DNA of 64,000 bases from assembly GCA_019638615.1 (NCBI GenBank), contig JAHBTL010000019.1:1-64000 (forward strand), written 5' to 3'. Shown here in pieces: positions 6,700-15,208 of the stretch. The DNA comes from Chitinophagaceae bacterium (GTDB taxonomy: Bacteria > Bacteroidota > Bacteroidia > Chitinophagales > Chitinophagaceae). The notes below the pieces were generated by a model. The model did no database searches. It was not told the origin of the DNA and saw only the letters and a list, made by a program, of their open reading frames with translations. The position numbers were made by a program, and so were the translations under genes. How positions within the stretch are numbered: the first letter of the stretch is position 1; each line of letters opens with the position of its first letter.

Positions 6700-9564
6700 A
6701 TGGATAAAAAAGATACAGTTGTTCTGCAAATTGCTCCCGGAAACTTATTGAATGCCGCGCCGGTGGTGAGCAGGTTGAATATAGTTAAGAAAAGCGGCAA
6801 TATTGATATCAGCGCCGAGGCATTAAACTGGTCGCTGGTACGTAAAGTTTTTAAAGAAGCGCCCAGGCCGTTCAGGGATATTTTAATGGATTGCTGCGAG
6901 GAAGCGATAGCTGAGCAGAAGCAGCATATTAAGCACCGCCATGGTATTCAAAGAACAGATATAAGCTGGGATGCTTTTTTTTCAAAAAATATTACGGCGT
7001 ACTGGCATAAAGTATTTGAAGCGCTTAAGCCCTATTTTCCACTCATAAAATGGTATCATAAAAAGCCACAGGCCGGCAAGAAAAATTTTTTAACCGGGCC
7101 GTGTACATTCAGCACCTACAGGCCTTCTTTGCGTTTTGATGTACATAAAATAAACAATGCGTTGCACCTGCAATGTAATATTCTCTTAAATGGTACAGGC
7201 CATTCGTTAGATACATTTAACCGGTTTGGATTTTTGCTTGAAAGCCGGAACGAATATTTTATCCTTTCTTACCAGGATTATTTAACACTTGAAAAAATTA
7301 AAGAAGCGCCTGTTGCTGAATATGCCTCCGACCCGCAGGAGTTTGCAAAGCATATTCTTGGGGATATAGAACAAAATTATCCCGTGAACAGGAACAATCA
7401 TTTCCCGGTAAATGAAGTTACCATCACTCCCGTTAACAGGCTTTTACTGAGTGAATTGAATAACGCTTTCCTGATGCTGACCCCCCAATGGATGTATGAA
7501 GGCAATATGGCTGAAGGTTCCTGGAAAGAAAACTTTGAGGTAATAAAAGATGGTATTTCGTATGTTATAAAAAGAAACCGGGAAGCAGAAGCTTCTTTTT
7601 TACAAACCCTGGTATCGCTTCATCCTAATTTTGCTAACCAGCGAAACGGGTATTATTATCTCTCTTTTGCCGATGCGCAAAAAAAACAATGGTTTTTGAA
7701 AGTATATCACCAGCTATTGCAGATGGATATTGAAATAGTGGGCATGGATATGCTGAAACATTTCCGCTATTCCCCGTATGAAGCCGTAACACATATGCAT
7801 TTGCTGAGAGAAAATGACAATCGCCTCGTATATGAAATGGAGGTATTGTTTGGAAAAGAAAAAGTACCGTTGTCTGAATTGCAGAAAATGTTGCTTGCCG
7901 GTCAAAAAGCATTGCTGCTGAAAGATGGCTCGCTTGGCGTGCTGGGAGACGCCTGGATGCAGCAATATGCGTCCATCGCAAAGCATGGAAAAGTCAATAA
8001 TGCTGAAATAGAAGTGCTGCGCTGGATGGCAGTGACAACCAGAGAAAATGCCGGTGAGGAGGCGCCATTGAAGCAGGCGGTCAAAGCAAACTGGTGGCAC
8101 AAGTGGCAGCAATGGCAGCAGGCAGATAAAACAGTATATGGAGCGCCTTCCTCATTAAACGCAAGCCTGAGGCCTTACCAGCATAAGGGATACGAATGGC
8201 TTTTGCTGTTGAATGAAATTGGCGCAGGCGCCTGTCTGGCGGATGATATGGGCCTGGGGAAAACATTACAAAGCATTGCAGCTATTGTAACTTATATCGC
8301 TCAGAAGCCATCTTCAAAAAATATCATCATTTGTCCTTCTTCGCTTATCTATAACTGGCAGCAGGAGCTTGAAAAATTTGCACCATTTATTCGTGTGCTG
8401 GTGTACCATGGCCCCGGTCGAAAAAGAGAAGAGCTGGCCGACAGCGATGCGCAGGTCATTATTACCACTTATAATACTATGCGGAACGATGCTGATATGA
8501 TAAGTGAGCAGGGGTATGGTATTGCCGTGGTAGATGAGAGTCATAATATTAAAAATCCATCTACTCAAATTACACAGGCGGTTATGAAGCTAAGAGCTGA
8601 TTTTCGTTTAGCCCTGAGCGGCACTCCCGTGGTGAATAATACATTTGATTTGTATGCTCAGTTAAATTTTGTGGTACCCGGCTTATTCGGGAGCCGTGAA
8701 TTTTTTAAAAGAGAATATGCCGACCCCATTGACAGCAGGCAGGATGAAGAAAAAGTAGCTGCCTTAAAGAAAATGACCGCTCCTTTTATCCTGCGGCGCA
8801 CAAAAGAGCAGGTGGCAAAAGACCTGCCCGATAAAACAGAGTCAGTTTTGTGGTGTGAAATGAATGGACTGCAGCGCGATGTATATGAAGCTATTTTGCA
8901 GCAAACCCGTAAGAGCATTTTTCTTGAAGTAGAGAAGAATGGTTTTTCAAAAAGCAAATTTTCAATTCTGCAGGGAATGACCAGGCTGCGGCAGGTGTGC
9001 AGTTCGCCGTTGTTGCTACCGGAAGACGACCGGCAGTTCCCCTGCACGGAATCTGTAAAGATGCAGGTATTGATGGATGAGCTGGCAAATATATTGCCTT
9101 CGCACAAAGCCCTGGTGTTTTCCCAGTTCAGCTCTATGCTGCATTTGCTGGCAGAAGAGTGTAAGAAAAGAGGGGTTGCATTTTATCATTTTGACGGGCA
9201 AACACCCCCTAAGCAAAGAACCGAAATGGTAAATGCATTTCAGCAACCGGGCAATGATGTGCAGTTGTTTTTGATCAGCCTCAAAGCAGGCAATACAGGA
9301 CTTACCTTAACCGCAGCGGATTATGTTTTTCTTTTCGACCCCTGGTGGAATACAGCAGTAGAAGATCAGGCGGTCGACAGGACACACCGTATAGGACAGA
9401 CTAAAAATGTATTTGCATACAAGATGATCTGCAAGGATACAATCGAAGAAAAGATCATCCGCCTTCAGCAGAAAAAGAAAAAGCTATCGGAAGATCTGGT
9501 ATCTGCCGATGAGAGCTTTGTAAAATCGCTGACGGAAGAAGATGTAGCGTATTTATTTAGTTAA
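6700..9564 (+). CDS. SNF2-family DEAD/DEAH ATPase (DNA translocase)
   Basis: A 954-residue ATP-dependent DNA translocase-like protein. The C-terminal half is a complete Snf2 motor: Walker A DDMGLGKT (residues 515-522), DESH box (612-615), SGTPVVNN, then the second RecA lobe with the family block ending EDQAVDRTHRIGQ (888-900). The N-terminal 480 or so residues have no motif I recognise; bacterial relatives often carry a SWIM or accessory domain there, but no CxCx(n)CxH zinc motif is visible. A role in transcription recycling or DNA repair is only inferred by family. It is transcribed alone from a -7 element at 6669. Confidence 0.92.
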   Translation: MDKKDTVVLQIAPGNLLNAAPVVSRLNIVKKSGNIDISAEALNWSLVRKVFKEAPRPFRDILMDCCEEAIAEQKQHIKHRHGIQRTDISWDAFFSKNITAYWHKVFEALKPYFPLIKWYHKKPQAGKKNFLTGPCTFSTYRPSLRFDVHKINNALHLQCNILLNGTGHSLDTFNRFGFLLESRNEYFILSYQDYLTLEKIKEAPVAEYASDPQEFAKHILGDIEQNYPVNRNNHFPVNEVTITPVNRLLLSELNNAFLMLTPQWMYEGNMAEGSWKENFEVIKDGISYVIKRNREAEASFLQTLVSLHPNFANQRNGYYYLSFADAQKKQWFLKVYHQLLQMDIEIVGMDMLKHFRYSPYEAVTHMHLLRENDNRLVYEMEVLFGKEKVPLSELQKMLLAGQKALLLKDGSLGVLGDAWMQQYASIAKHGKVNNAEIEVLRWMAVTTRENAGEEAPLKQAVKANWWHKWQQWQQADKTVYGAPSSLNASLRPYQHKGYEWLLLLNEIGAGACLADDMGLGKTLQSIAAIVTYIAQKPSSKNIIICPSSLIYNWQQELEKFAPFIRVLVYHGPGRKREELADSDAQVIITTYNTMRNDADMISEQGYGIAVVDESHNIKNPSTQITQAVMKLRADFRLALSGTPVVNNTFDLYAQLNFVVPGLFGSREFFKREYADPIDSRQDEEKVAALKKMTAPFILRRTKEQVAKDLPDKTESVLWCEMNGLQRDVYEAILQQTRKSIFLEVEKNGFSKSKFSILQGMTRLRQVCSSPLLLPEDDRQFPCTESVKMQVLMDELANILPSHKALVFSQFSSMLHLLAEECKKRGVAFYHFDGQTPPKQRTEMVNAFQQPGNDVQLFLISLKAGNTGLTLTAADYVFLFDPWWNTAVEDQAVDRTHRIGQTKNVFAYKMICKDTIEEKIIRLQQKKKKLSEDLVSADESFVKSLTEEDVAYLFS

Positions 9565-9649
9565 AGTAGACGTATTTTAAGTTAGCAAAGCAGCTACGCC
9601 TGCAAAACATGGGATATACCCTCGCTTTTTAGCCGCCGGGGCTGACCAA

Positions 9650-9790
9650 AAAGGTCGTTGAACGTTATTGGCAGGGAGGGATCCCGACCGTGTCGGGAAA
9701 GCAATCTCATTGAATGATAAAGATTTAAGTCTTCATGGAGGTGGGCTCGCAGAGGCGGATCACCTGTGAGCGTCATTTGTCCTTCGCGAA
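9650..9790. repeat. REP-like element (diverged copy)
   Basis: Part of the gap between convergent genes. It holds GAAAGCAATCTCATTGAA and later GGCTCGCAGAGGCGG, which match pieces of the REP-like family best seen at 27665-27887. It also carries a CCCGACCGTGTCGGG hairpin. No gene is visible in the gap. Confidence 0.5.
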
Positions 9791-9801
9791 GGCACGATCC
9801 G

Positions 9802-10782
9802 TTATTCCACCCAGGCCATACCATCCGGGCCTTTGCCGGGCTGAATGCTGCCCGTAAATTCCATTTTGGTGAGATCAAGCACACTTACGATGCCGCTTTC
9901 CATGCGCGCCACAAATGCCTTTTTTCCATCGGGCGTTATCAGTATGCCTACAGGTAATCCTTCGGCTTTTACCCGTTTGATTATTTTCCGGGAAGCAGCT
10001 TCTATTATTACCAGTTCACCTCCTGTATGATCCGATACCAGCACCCGCTTTCCATCGGGTGTAAACTTAACCCGGATGGGCAGCTTGCCTACGCTGATGG
10101 TTTCCTTTACTGTATTGGATGGAACATCAATGATGGAAATGGTGCCATCGTCGTTATTGCCCACCCATAGTTCCCTGTCATCGGGAGAAATATCAATGCC
10201 TTCCGGGCGTTTGCCTACAGGTATATGAATGATGTCTTCAGGCGCGGGAGGCACCTGTACACGGATGGCACTAACGGTGTTGGATAACCTGTTTGCAGTA
10301 TATATCAGCGGCGAATGATGCGCTATGGTAAGCAGGTGTACGCCGTTTTGTCCTGTTCCGATCAGCCAGTCTGTTTTGCCGGAAGCAAAATCATATCGTC
10401 CTACCGTACGACTGAGCTCCGAAGTAAAATACACTTTTCCCTGCTGGTAGGCCAGTCCGTGCGGGCGGTAACATGCGCCCAGGTCAACGCGGCGTATTTC
10501 CTTCTTTGCCGCAACGTCAATTACGCTAAGACTGTTGCCCGGCTGCTGCGATCCGTAATTGGCTACAAAAGCCAGCCTGCCATCATCCGATACAATGATC
10601 TCGTGCGGACCATCACCCGTTGGTGCGGTTGCTGTAACTTTTAGCGCAACCGGGTCAATAAAAGCGAGCGTGTTCTCAAACTTATTCAGCACAAGCAATA
10701 GTCCTTTTTTTGAAGCGGTAGTTTGTGCATGGGCATTGCAAACGCAACACGCTAATGACAGCAGGATACAAACAAAACGCAT
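9802..10782 (-). CDS. Secreted YVTN/YncE-type beta-propeller protein
   Basis: A 326-residue protein with a signal peptide (MRFVCILLSLACCVCNAHAQ) when started at 10782; an ORF extension to 10854 lacks these features. The mature part is a seven-bladed propeller of the YncE/YVTN type, seen as repeated blocks such as GPHEIIVSDDGRLAFVAN, RPEGIDISPDDRELWVGN, LPIRVKFTPDGKRVLVSD and LPVGILITPDGKKAFVAR. Such proteins bind ligands or partners, and no catalytic residues can be assigned. It stands alone. Confidence 0.85.
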   Translation of the reverse strand: MRFVCILLSLACCVCNAHAQTTASKKGLLLVLNKFENTLAFIDPVALKVTATAPTGDGPHEIIVSDDGRLAFVANYGSQQPGNSLSVIDVAAKKEIRRVDLGACYRPHGLAYQQGKVYFTSELSRTVGRYDFASGKTDWLIGTGQNGVHLLTIAHHSPLIYTANRLSNTVSAIRVQVPPAPEDIIHIPVGKRPEGIDISPDDRELWVGNNDDGTISIIDVPSNTVKETISVGKLPIRVKFTPDGKRVLVSDHTGGELVIIEAASRKIIKRVKAEGLPVGILITPDGKKAFVARMESGIVSVLDLTKMEFTGSIQPGKGPDGMAWVE

Positions 10783-10969
10783 AAAAACAATTTTAGATGA
10801 TCGTTTGTTTGTAAAAATACCCAAAGAAAACGATAGAGGGGCGCATGGGTACACTTGCCTTCGGTGAGGAGCATCCAGGTTTTGGTGTTAGTGTGTCCTA
10901 CAGGCGGGCGCCAATACAATAATACCGGCTCCAGTATTTATTATCAGGTTACATCATTTTAAAACTATT

Positions 10970-11045
10970 CACTGGGGGGATTGCTTCGCCGGCGTGAAAG
11001 CAATGGATGATTTTAATCTTGATTCGGCGGACTCGCAATGACGGC
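10970..11045. repeat. REP-like element (partial copy)
   Basis: Contains GGATTGCTTCGCCGGCG and GACTCGCAATGACGG, the inverted counterparts of the REP-like core. It lies just past the stop codon of the hydrolase gene. The rest of this 272-base gap shows nothing else I can name. Confidence 0.5.
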
Positions 11046-11054
11046 GCACGAGTG

Positions 11055-13412
11055 TTATTGCTTCAGCAGCCAGATATCCGAAATGCGTGAATGCTGCCGC
11101 CAGTTCAGGTGCGATTCCTCCGGTTCATCAAAGCTTACGGTTATTTTTCCATCCTGCGTGAGTGAAAGGGGTATGATCCACTCTTTAAATGTATCCGCTT
11201 CTTTGTTGTATTGCAATGGCGACAGACGGACTCCGTCTACACGCAGCAAGGCTTCTCCAAAACCGCAAACACGTATAATGTACCTGGCATCCGGATCAAG
11301 ATCTTTATAATCCAGTTGAGGTGTTCCCTGAAAAGTTTGAAAAGAAAGCCTTTTCCTGCTTTTACCATTGTCCCACCAGGCAATATCCGTAGCGTCATCA
11401 GATATTGTTTTTACACGAGGTCCCTTACTTACACTCGAAACATCATCATAGTAGCTTCCGTTTCCCGGATGCTCCCAATGGCATATACGCTGAATGCGTT
11501 TCAGCTTTTCGTCCACATCATTCAATGCTTTGATCTTCGCGAACTCGTCGGCCAGCCACCAGCGATTGTTCAAAGGATAGTCAACAAAATCCAGCACGCA
11601 TCCTCTTTCATATCCCTTTGCTTTGTATTTATCAACGCTCGTTTGTAAGCCGGTAGAAACAAACAGGTCAGCGCACAGCGCTTCAATCCTCCTGCGCAGA
11701 TCGGGCGCCGCGGAAATTTTGTCGGCTGTGTTTATCATTGCCAGGGCATCATCCATTGCTTTATCGGCATCCGCTTTCGTTGCCCCGGCCAGTATAGCGT
11801 TCGCTTTTTCTTCGAGCTGCTGCTCATACAGCAGCCTTCTTCTTGTATATGCGTCGTAGTAGGCCCTGAGCAGCAACATTTGCCAGCGCCAGTTGTTCTT
11901 CAGCACAGGATTTTCTTTTTCAAGCTTTTGCCAGTACGAAAAGGTGGCTTCCACTCCGCCGTTTGCCGCCAGCGCACCATTCCAGTTTTGCTCCAGCGCC
12001 GTAATACCGGCAGCGGCGCTTTGTTCTACTTTATCATTGAAAAAGAAACGGCAGTATTCTTTCAGTATTTCGTTTATGTCTGTACGTATATCCCATCCCC
12101 GCATGCTCCATATTATTTTGTTTATGTCGTCGTGGTTCCCGTCTGAGTACGATACAAAACCATCGGTGAATTGCGCATAGGTCTCATGTATTTTAGCAAA
12201 GGCATAGGGACGTGGGTTTACCGATTCACGACCCAACGTTAACGCGTATGCCTGGTCCCATTTTTCTACCGGAAATTCGCAGCGTACGGAATGTGTTATA
12301 TCGGGGTACTGCCTGTGTTTGTATTTAGCCGGCAGGCGGTAACGGGTTTCTGAGATCGGCGGACTGCTCGGCCCGGATACTACGCCTTCTAACCAACCGG
12401 GGTTGTTGTTTTTCAGGTACTGGTAAAAATAATCGATCTGCTCTGCATTGAATCCCTGCAGCGATATCCAGATCTTAGCGTTGGGGTGATACTTCACCAA
12501 ACGTTTGTGTAAATCTTCAAGAAAGGGCAACACGTCAGACGGGTGATTGTCTCCCGGATCGCCACCGGGGAAAAAAACATGATCAAGCCGAGGACAGGCT
12601 TTGTAAAATTGTTCGTGTGTCTGCAATTCCGCATCGCGCCTGTTTTTATCTTTTAGATCAAATTCCACTGGCGTCCATACCCAGTAATCCATATCGTATG
12701 CCTGGCATATTTCGCTGATGCGTATGCGCATTTCAGAAGCAGGGATCTTAAAATGCGGACTTCCTTTCTCATCTTCATGAAAAGGTATACCCTCTACGGC
12801 ATTGGAACCAAAAATGGCCAGTTCGCGGATGTATTCATCAAACTGCTGAACCGTCCACTCGTCGTAAGAGTTGGCGGTATGCCTGTATCCCAACTGGTGC
12901 CCGCGGATGGGATACTGCGGTGAAGACGCGATGTTAACAGGTTGTTGCAGCTCCAGCGTTTTATTTTTCATTTCCAGGTTACGCAACAACCAGCCTGCGC
13001 CAAAGAGCACGCCCCTTGTATCGGCGCCAATGATCCAGATCACCTGTTGCCCGTTGTTGTTTTCTGATACAACCCGGTATCCTTCTTTTTTATACTCAGC
13101 GCCTGCTGCGTCATTCGACGACGGCACTTTTCTTCCCATATATTCCTTATCACCCGACTGTACGATCGCGATCACCGGCACCGTCTTTCCGGGCCACGAT
13201 GTGGTACTGTTCAAACGCAGGGTCGTTCTTTTGCTGATTTCTTCGATCAATACTTTCACAACGGTTGTACGCATGGGTTCCGGAACGGAAGGCGATACGG
13301 TTACTACAGCATTTCTAAGCTGTACAGGTTGTGCGGCATTTTTTTCAATGCCTGATAAAAAAATGAATGCACTGCAAAAAACGATTCTGAAAAGCTGGCA
13401 CAAATTTGTCAT
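11055..13412 (-). CDS. Secreted glycoside hydrolase-like protein (alpha-glucuronidase-like)
   Basis: A 785-residue exported protein (signal peptide residues 1-27). The first 170 residues look like the alpha/beta N-terminal domain shared by GH67 and GH20 enzymes (for example VIWIIGADTRGVLFGAGWLLR). Residues about 175-480 look like a TIM barrel, with the conserved-looking stretches GYWVWTP-like DYWVWTPVEFD, VFFPGGDPGDNHP and WISLQGFN. A helical part and a C-terminal beta domain ending ISDIWLLKQ follow. The family is judged from overall pattern, and substrate and catalytic acids are not certain. No SusCD pair is adjacent. Confidence 0.65.
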   Translation of the reverse strand: MTNLCQLFRIVFCSAFIFLSGIEKNAAQPVQLRNAVVTVSPSVPEPMRTTVVKVLIEEISKRTTLRLNSTTSWPGKTVPVIAIVQSGDKEYMGRKVPSSNDAAGAEYKKEGYRVVSENNNGQQVIWIIGADTRGVLFGAGWLLRNLEMKNKTLELQQPVNIASSPQYPIRGHQLGYRHTANSYDEWTVQQFDEYIRELAIFGSNAVEGIPFHEDEKGSPHFKIPASEMRIRISEICQAYDMDYWVWTPVEFDLKDKNRRDAELQTHEQFYKACPRLDHVFFPGGDPGDNHPSDVLPFLEDLHKRLVKYHPNAKIWISLQGFNAEQIDYFYQYLKNNNPGWLEGVVSGPSSPPISETRYRLPAKYKHRQYPDITHSVRCEFPVEKWDQAYALTLGRESVNPRPYAFAKIHETYAQFTDGFVSYSDGNHDDINKIIWSMRGWDIRTDINEILKEYCRFFFNDKVEQSAAAGITALEQNWNGALAANGGVEATFSYWQKLEKENPVLKNNWRWQMLLLRAYYDAYTRRRLLYEQQLEEKANAILAGATKADADKAMDDALAMINTADKISAAPDLRRRIEALCADLFVSTGLQTSVDKYKAKGYERGCVLDFVDYPLNNRWWLADEFAKIKALNDVDEKLKRIQRICHWEHPGNGSYYDDVSSVSKGPRVKTISDDATDIAWWDNGKSRKRLSFQTFQGTPQLDYKDLDPDARYIIRVCGFGEALLRVDGVRLSPLQYNKEADTFKEWIIPLSLTQDGKITVSFDEPEESHLNWRQHSRISDIWLLKQ

Positions 13413-13490
13413 ACACCGGAATTGTTGATGTAAGGAAGAAGAGGAAATTTAGTGCACCATATACTCGTTTAGAGGGACAAGATACCTGCA

Positions 13491-13519
13491 AAAAGAGGCT
13501 GCCTTTTTGGACAGCCTCT
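13491..13519 (-). terminator. Hairpin with T-tract on the minus strand
   Basis: AGAGGCTGCC (13494-13503) pairs with GGACAGCCTCT (13509-13519, one bulge). Read on the minus strand it is followed by TTTTT, so it would stop minus-strand transcription entering the hydrolase gene from upstream. Confidence 0.5.
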
Positions 13520-13621
13520 GCAATTTTGTGGTTGTAAAAATAGAGATCACTCTGAAACAGCATATCTTAAAATCAGGTCTTTTATTAAAGAACTCTTAAA
13601 GTTAAATAGTGAGTATCTTCT

Positions 13622-13747
13622 GGGTGCATTTAAAATTGTCGCACCACTTTTCCCTCTTCGCCGCGCGGAGAGGGAATAAAAAGCCTGCCAGCCGGCGAGG
13701 TAGGGGTGAGGGTAACTAAATATGCAGCGACAACTTTAAATGCACCC
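13622..13747. mobile_element. MITE-like element with 21-bp inverted ends and 8-bp target duplication
   Basis: A 126-bp non-coding element. Its left end, starting GGGTGCATTTAAAATTG, and right end (13727-13747) are inverted repeats matching at 20 of 21 positions. TATCTTCT occurs directly on both sides (13614-13621 and 13748-13755), a perfect 8-bp target-site duplication. The inside holds G+C-rich words such as CCTCTTCGCCGCGCGGAGAGGG and GCCAGCCGGCGAGG and no ORF. This is the structure expected of a non-autonomous transposable element moved in trans by a transposase not found in this window. Confidence 0.8.
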
Positions 13748-13776
13748 TATCTTCTTTGTGATCACGCCCGGTAATC

Positions 13777-13820
13777 ATTAAAAATGCTATATTTGAGAAG
13801 CTAACGTTAAACTTACTCCT
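13777..13820 (+). promoter_or_regulatory. Duplicated 44-bp promoter/leader, copy 1
   Basis: The 44 bases ending at the start codon of the first lipoprotein are repeated exactly at 14680-14723. They contain TATATTTG (13788-13795), a perfect TAnnTTTG -7 element, and CTAACGTTAA further down. The exact conservation points to a recent duplication of the gene with its promoter. Confidence 0.65.
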
Positions 13821-14222
13821 ATGCGCAAAGGAATACCAATCTCCTTCCTTCTGATGCTGCTCACCGCCTGCTCATGCAACAACAAAGAGCCTTTGGATGC
13901 ACTTCCTAACATTGGGGGGTATGTAATTGGCCGGGAAACCTGTACCTCCGATCCGCATAATGATTACTGGCTGATTGACTTTACTGCCTATCCTGATCAG
14001 CTGCAGATGGGCGATACACTTGTTTTTGACGGCATTACTTATACTAATGTATTAAAAGTAAAGGGGTTGAGTGAAGGCCTGCAACAAATAGGAATGGCTG
14101 TAGCATTTGATTACAAAGAAGTTACACCGGGTGTAGTAATCACGAGCGGCTGTACGGTTGCCAACCCGGTTACTTATGCGCTGAAAGAGCTTTTTATTAT
14201 TAACCAATTTGAGATTCGCTAA
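13821..14222 (+). CDS. Small lipoprotein, tandem paralogue 1
   Basis: A 133-residue predicted lipoprotein of unknown function. The lipobox LLTAC is followed by SCNNKEPLD. The mature domain carries two Cys shared by the paralogues, one in RETCTSD and one in SGCTVANPVTY, which could form a disulfide. A central GDTLVFDGITYTNVLKV block is also shared. It is the first of three tandem copies followed by a secreted serine protease; whether they are functionally linked is inference only. Confidence 0.75.
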   Translation: MRKGIPISFLLMLLTACSCNNKEPLDALPNIGGYVIGRETCTSDPHNDYWLIDFTAYPDQLQMGDTLVFDGITYTNVLKVKGLSEGLQQIGMAVAFDYKEVTPGVVITSGCTVANPVTYALKELFIINQFEIR

Positions 14223-14227
14223 AACCA

Positions 14228-14635
14228 ATGCGCATGAAAAAGATTATCTTATCCGTTTTGCTATCTGCTGCACTTATAGCCTGTAACAATAAGGAACCTT
14301 TTGATCCTCCCTATGATGGAGCTGTTGGATATGTAATAGGAAAGGAAAACTGTAATATGGATGAGAATAAAGATTTCTGGCTTATTAATATTATTTCATC
14401 TTCTTCTGTGAGGCAGCAATACGGCGATACGCTTGTGCTGGATGGCGTTGAATATACGAACGTAGTGAAATCAACAGGATTAGAGGAAAGCCTGAAGACC
14501 ATAGGAGAAAAAGTAGGGATTGATTTTACAATAACTGATACCCCATCCTCAACAACTAATTGTAATGTCACCAATCCTGTTACGTATAAGCTGAAAATTG
14601 CTGCGATATTAAGGAGCGGCCCAGCAGTGTTTTAA
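14228..14635 (+). CDS. Small lipoprotein, tandem paralogue 2
   Basis: A 135-residue lipoprotein starting five bases after paralogue 1. The signal ends in a lipobox (LIAC) followed by NNKEPFD, and it shares GYVIGKENC, GDTLVLDGVEYTNVV and NCNVTNPVTYKLK with its neighbours, including both conserved Cys. It is clearly more diverged than copies 1 and 3 are from each other. ATG at 14228 or 14234 could be the start. Function unknown. Confidence 0.75.
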   Translation: MRMKKIILSVLLSAALIACNNKEPFDPPYDGAVGYVIGKENCNMDENKDFWLINIISSSSVRQQYGDTLVLDGVEYTNVVKSTGLEESLKTIGEKVGIDFTITDTPSSTTNCNVTNPVTYKLKIAAILRSGPAVF

Positions 14636-14679
14636 ATTTAATTGCAAAAACCTGGAATGCAACTACTGGATCTCGTAAT

Positions 14680-14723
14680 ATTAAAAATGCTATATTTGAG
14701 AAGCTAACGTTAAACTTACTCCT
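14680..14723 (+). promoter_or_regulatory. Duplicated 44-bp promoter/leader, copy 2
   Basis: Exact copy of 13777-13820, including the TATATTTG -7 element, placed directly before the GTG start of the broken third lipoprotein. Confidence 0.65.
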
Positions 14724-15125
14724 GTGTACAAAAGAATATCGGTCTGCTCACTCCTGATGCTGCTCACCGCCTGTTCGTGCAACAATAAAGAGCCTCTTGA
14801 TGCGCTTCCTAATATTGGTGGATATGTAATAGACAGGGAAATCTGTACCTCCGACCCGCAAAATGATTACTGGATCATCGATTTTACTGCATATGCGAAT
14901 GTTCCTCAAATTGGCGATACTTTATTATTAGATGGCATCTCTTACACCAATGTTTTAAAAGTACACGGGTTACATAAGAATTTGTAAAATATAGGGATGG
15001 CTGTATTTATTGAATACAATAAAGTTTCTACCGGCAAAGTAGTAACGACAGGATGCACTGTTGCGAATCCTGTTACATACGAATTAAAGGAGATTTTTAT
15101 AATTAATCAGGGCGAAATCAGATAA
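14724..15125 (+). pseudogene. Small lipoprotein, tandem paralogue 3, interrupted by a stop
   Basis: Same 402-base length as paralogue 1 and closely similar to it. Reading stops at a TAA (14985-14987) where paralogue 1 has a Gln codon, one base change from CAA. After the stop the same frame continues with NIGMAVFIEYNK, TGCTVANPVTYEL and a proper terminal stop at 15123. The start codon is GTG where copy 1 has ATG. Either the gene is recently inactivated or an 87-residue truncated lipoprotein is made. Confidence 0.85.
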
Positions 15126-15208
15126 GCTGAAATTTGCCACAATATTAAACAGCTTAAATTTTGAAATAAAGAGTTTTTCATTTTAATATTAAACTAAAAC
15201 TAACACAT

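Noticed and set aside
13494-13519. Hairpin as terminator of the plus-strand lipoprotein transcript
   Set aside because: It lies upstream of these genes and has its T run on the minus strand only.
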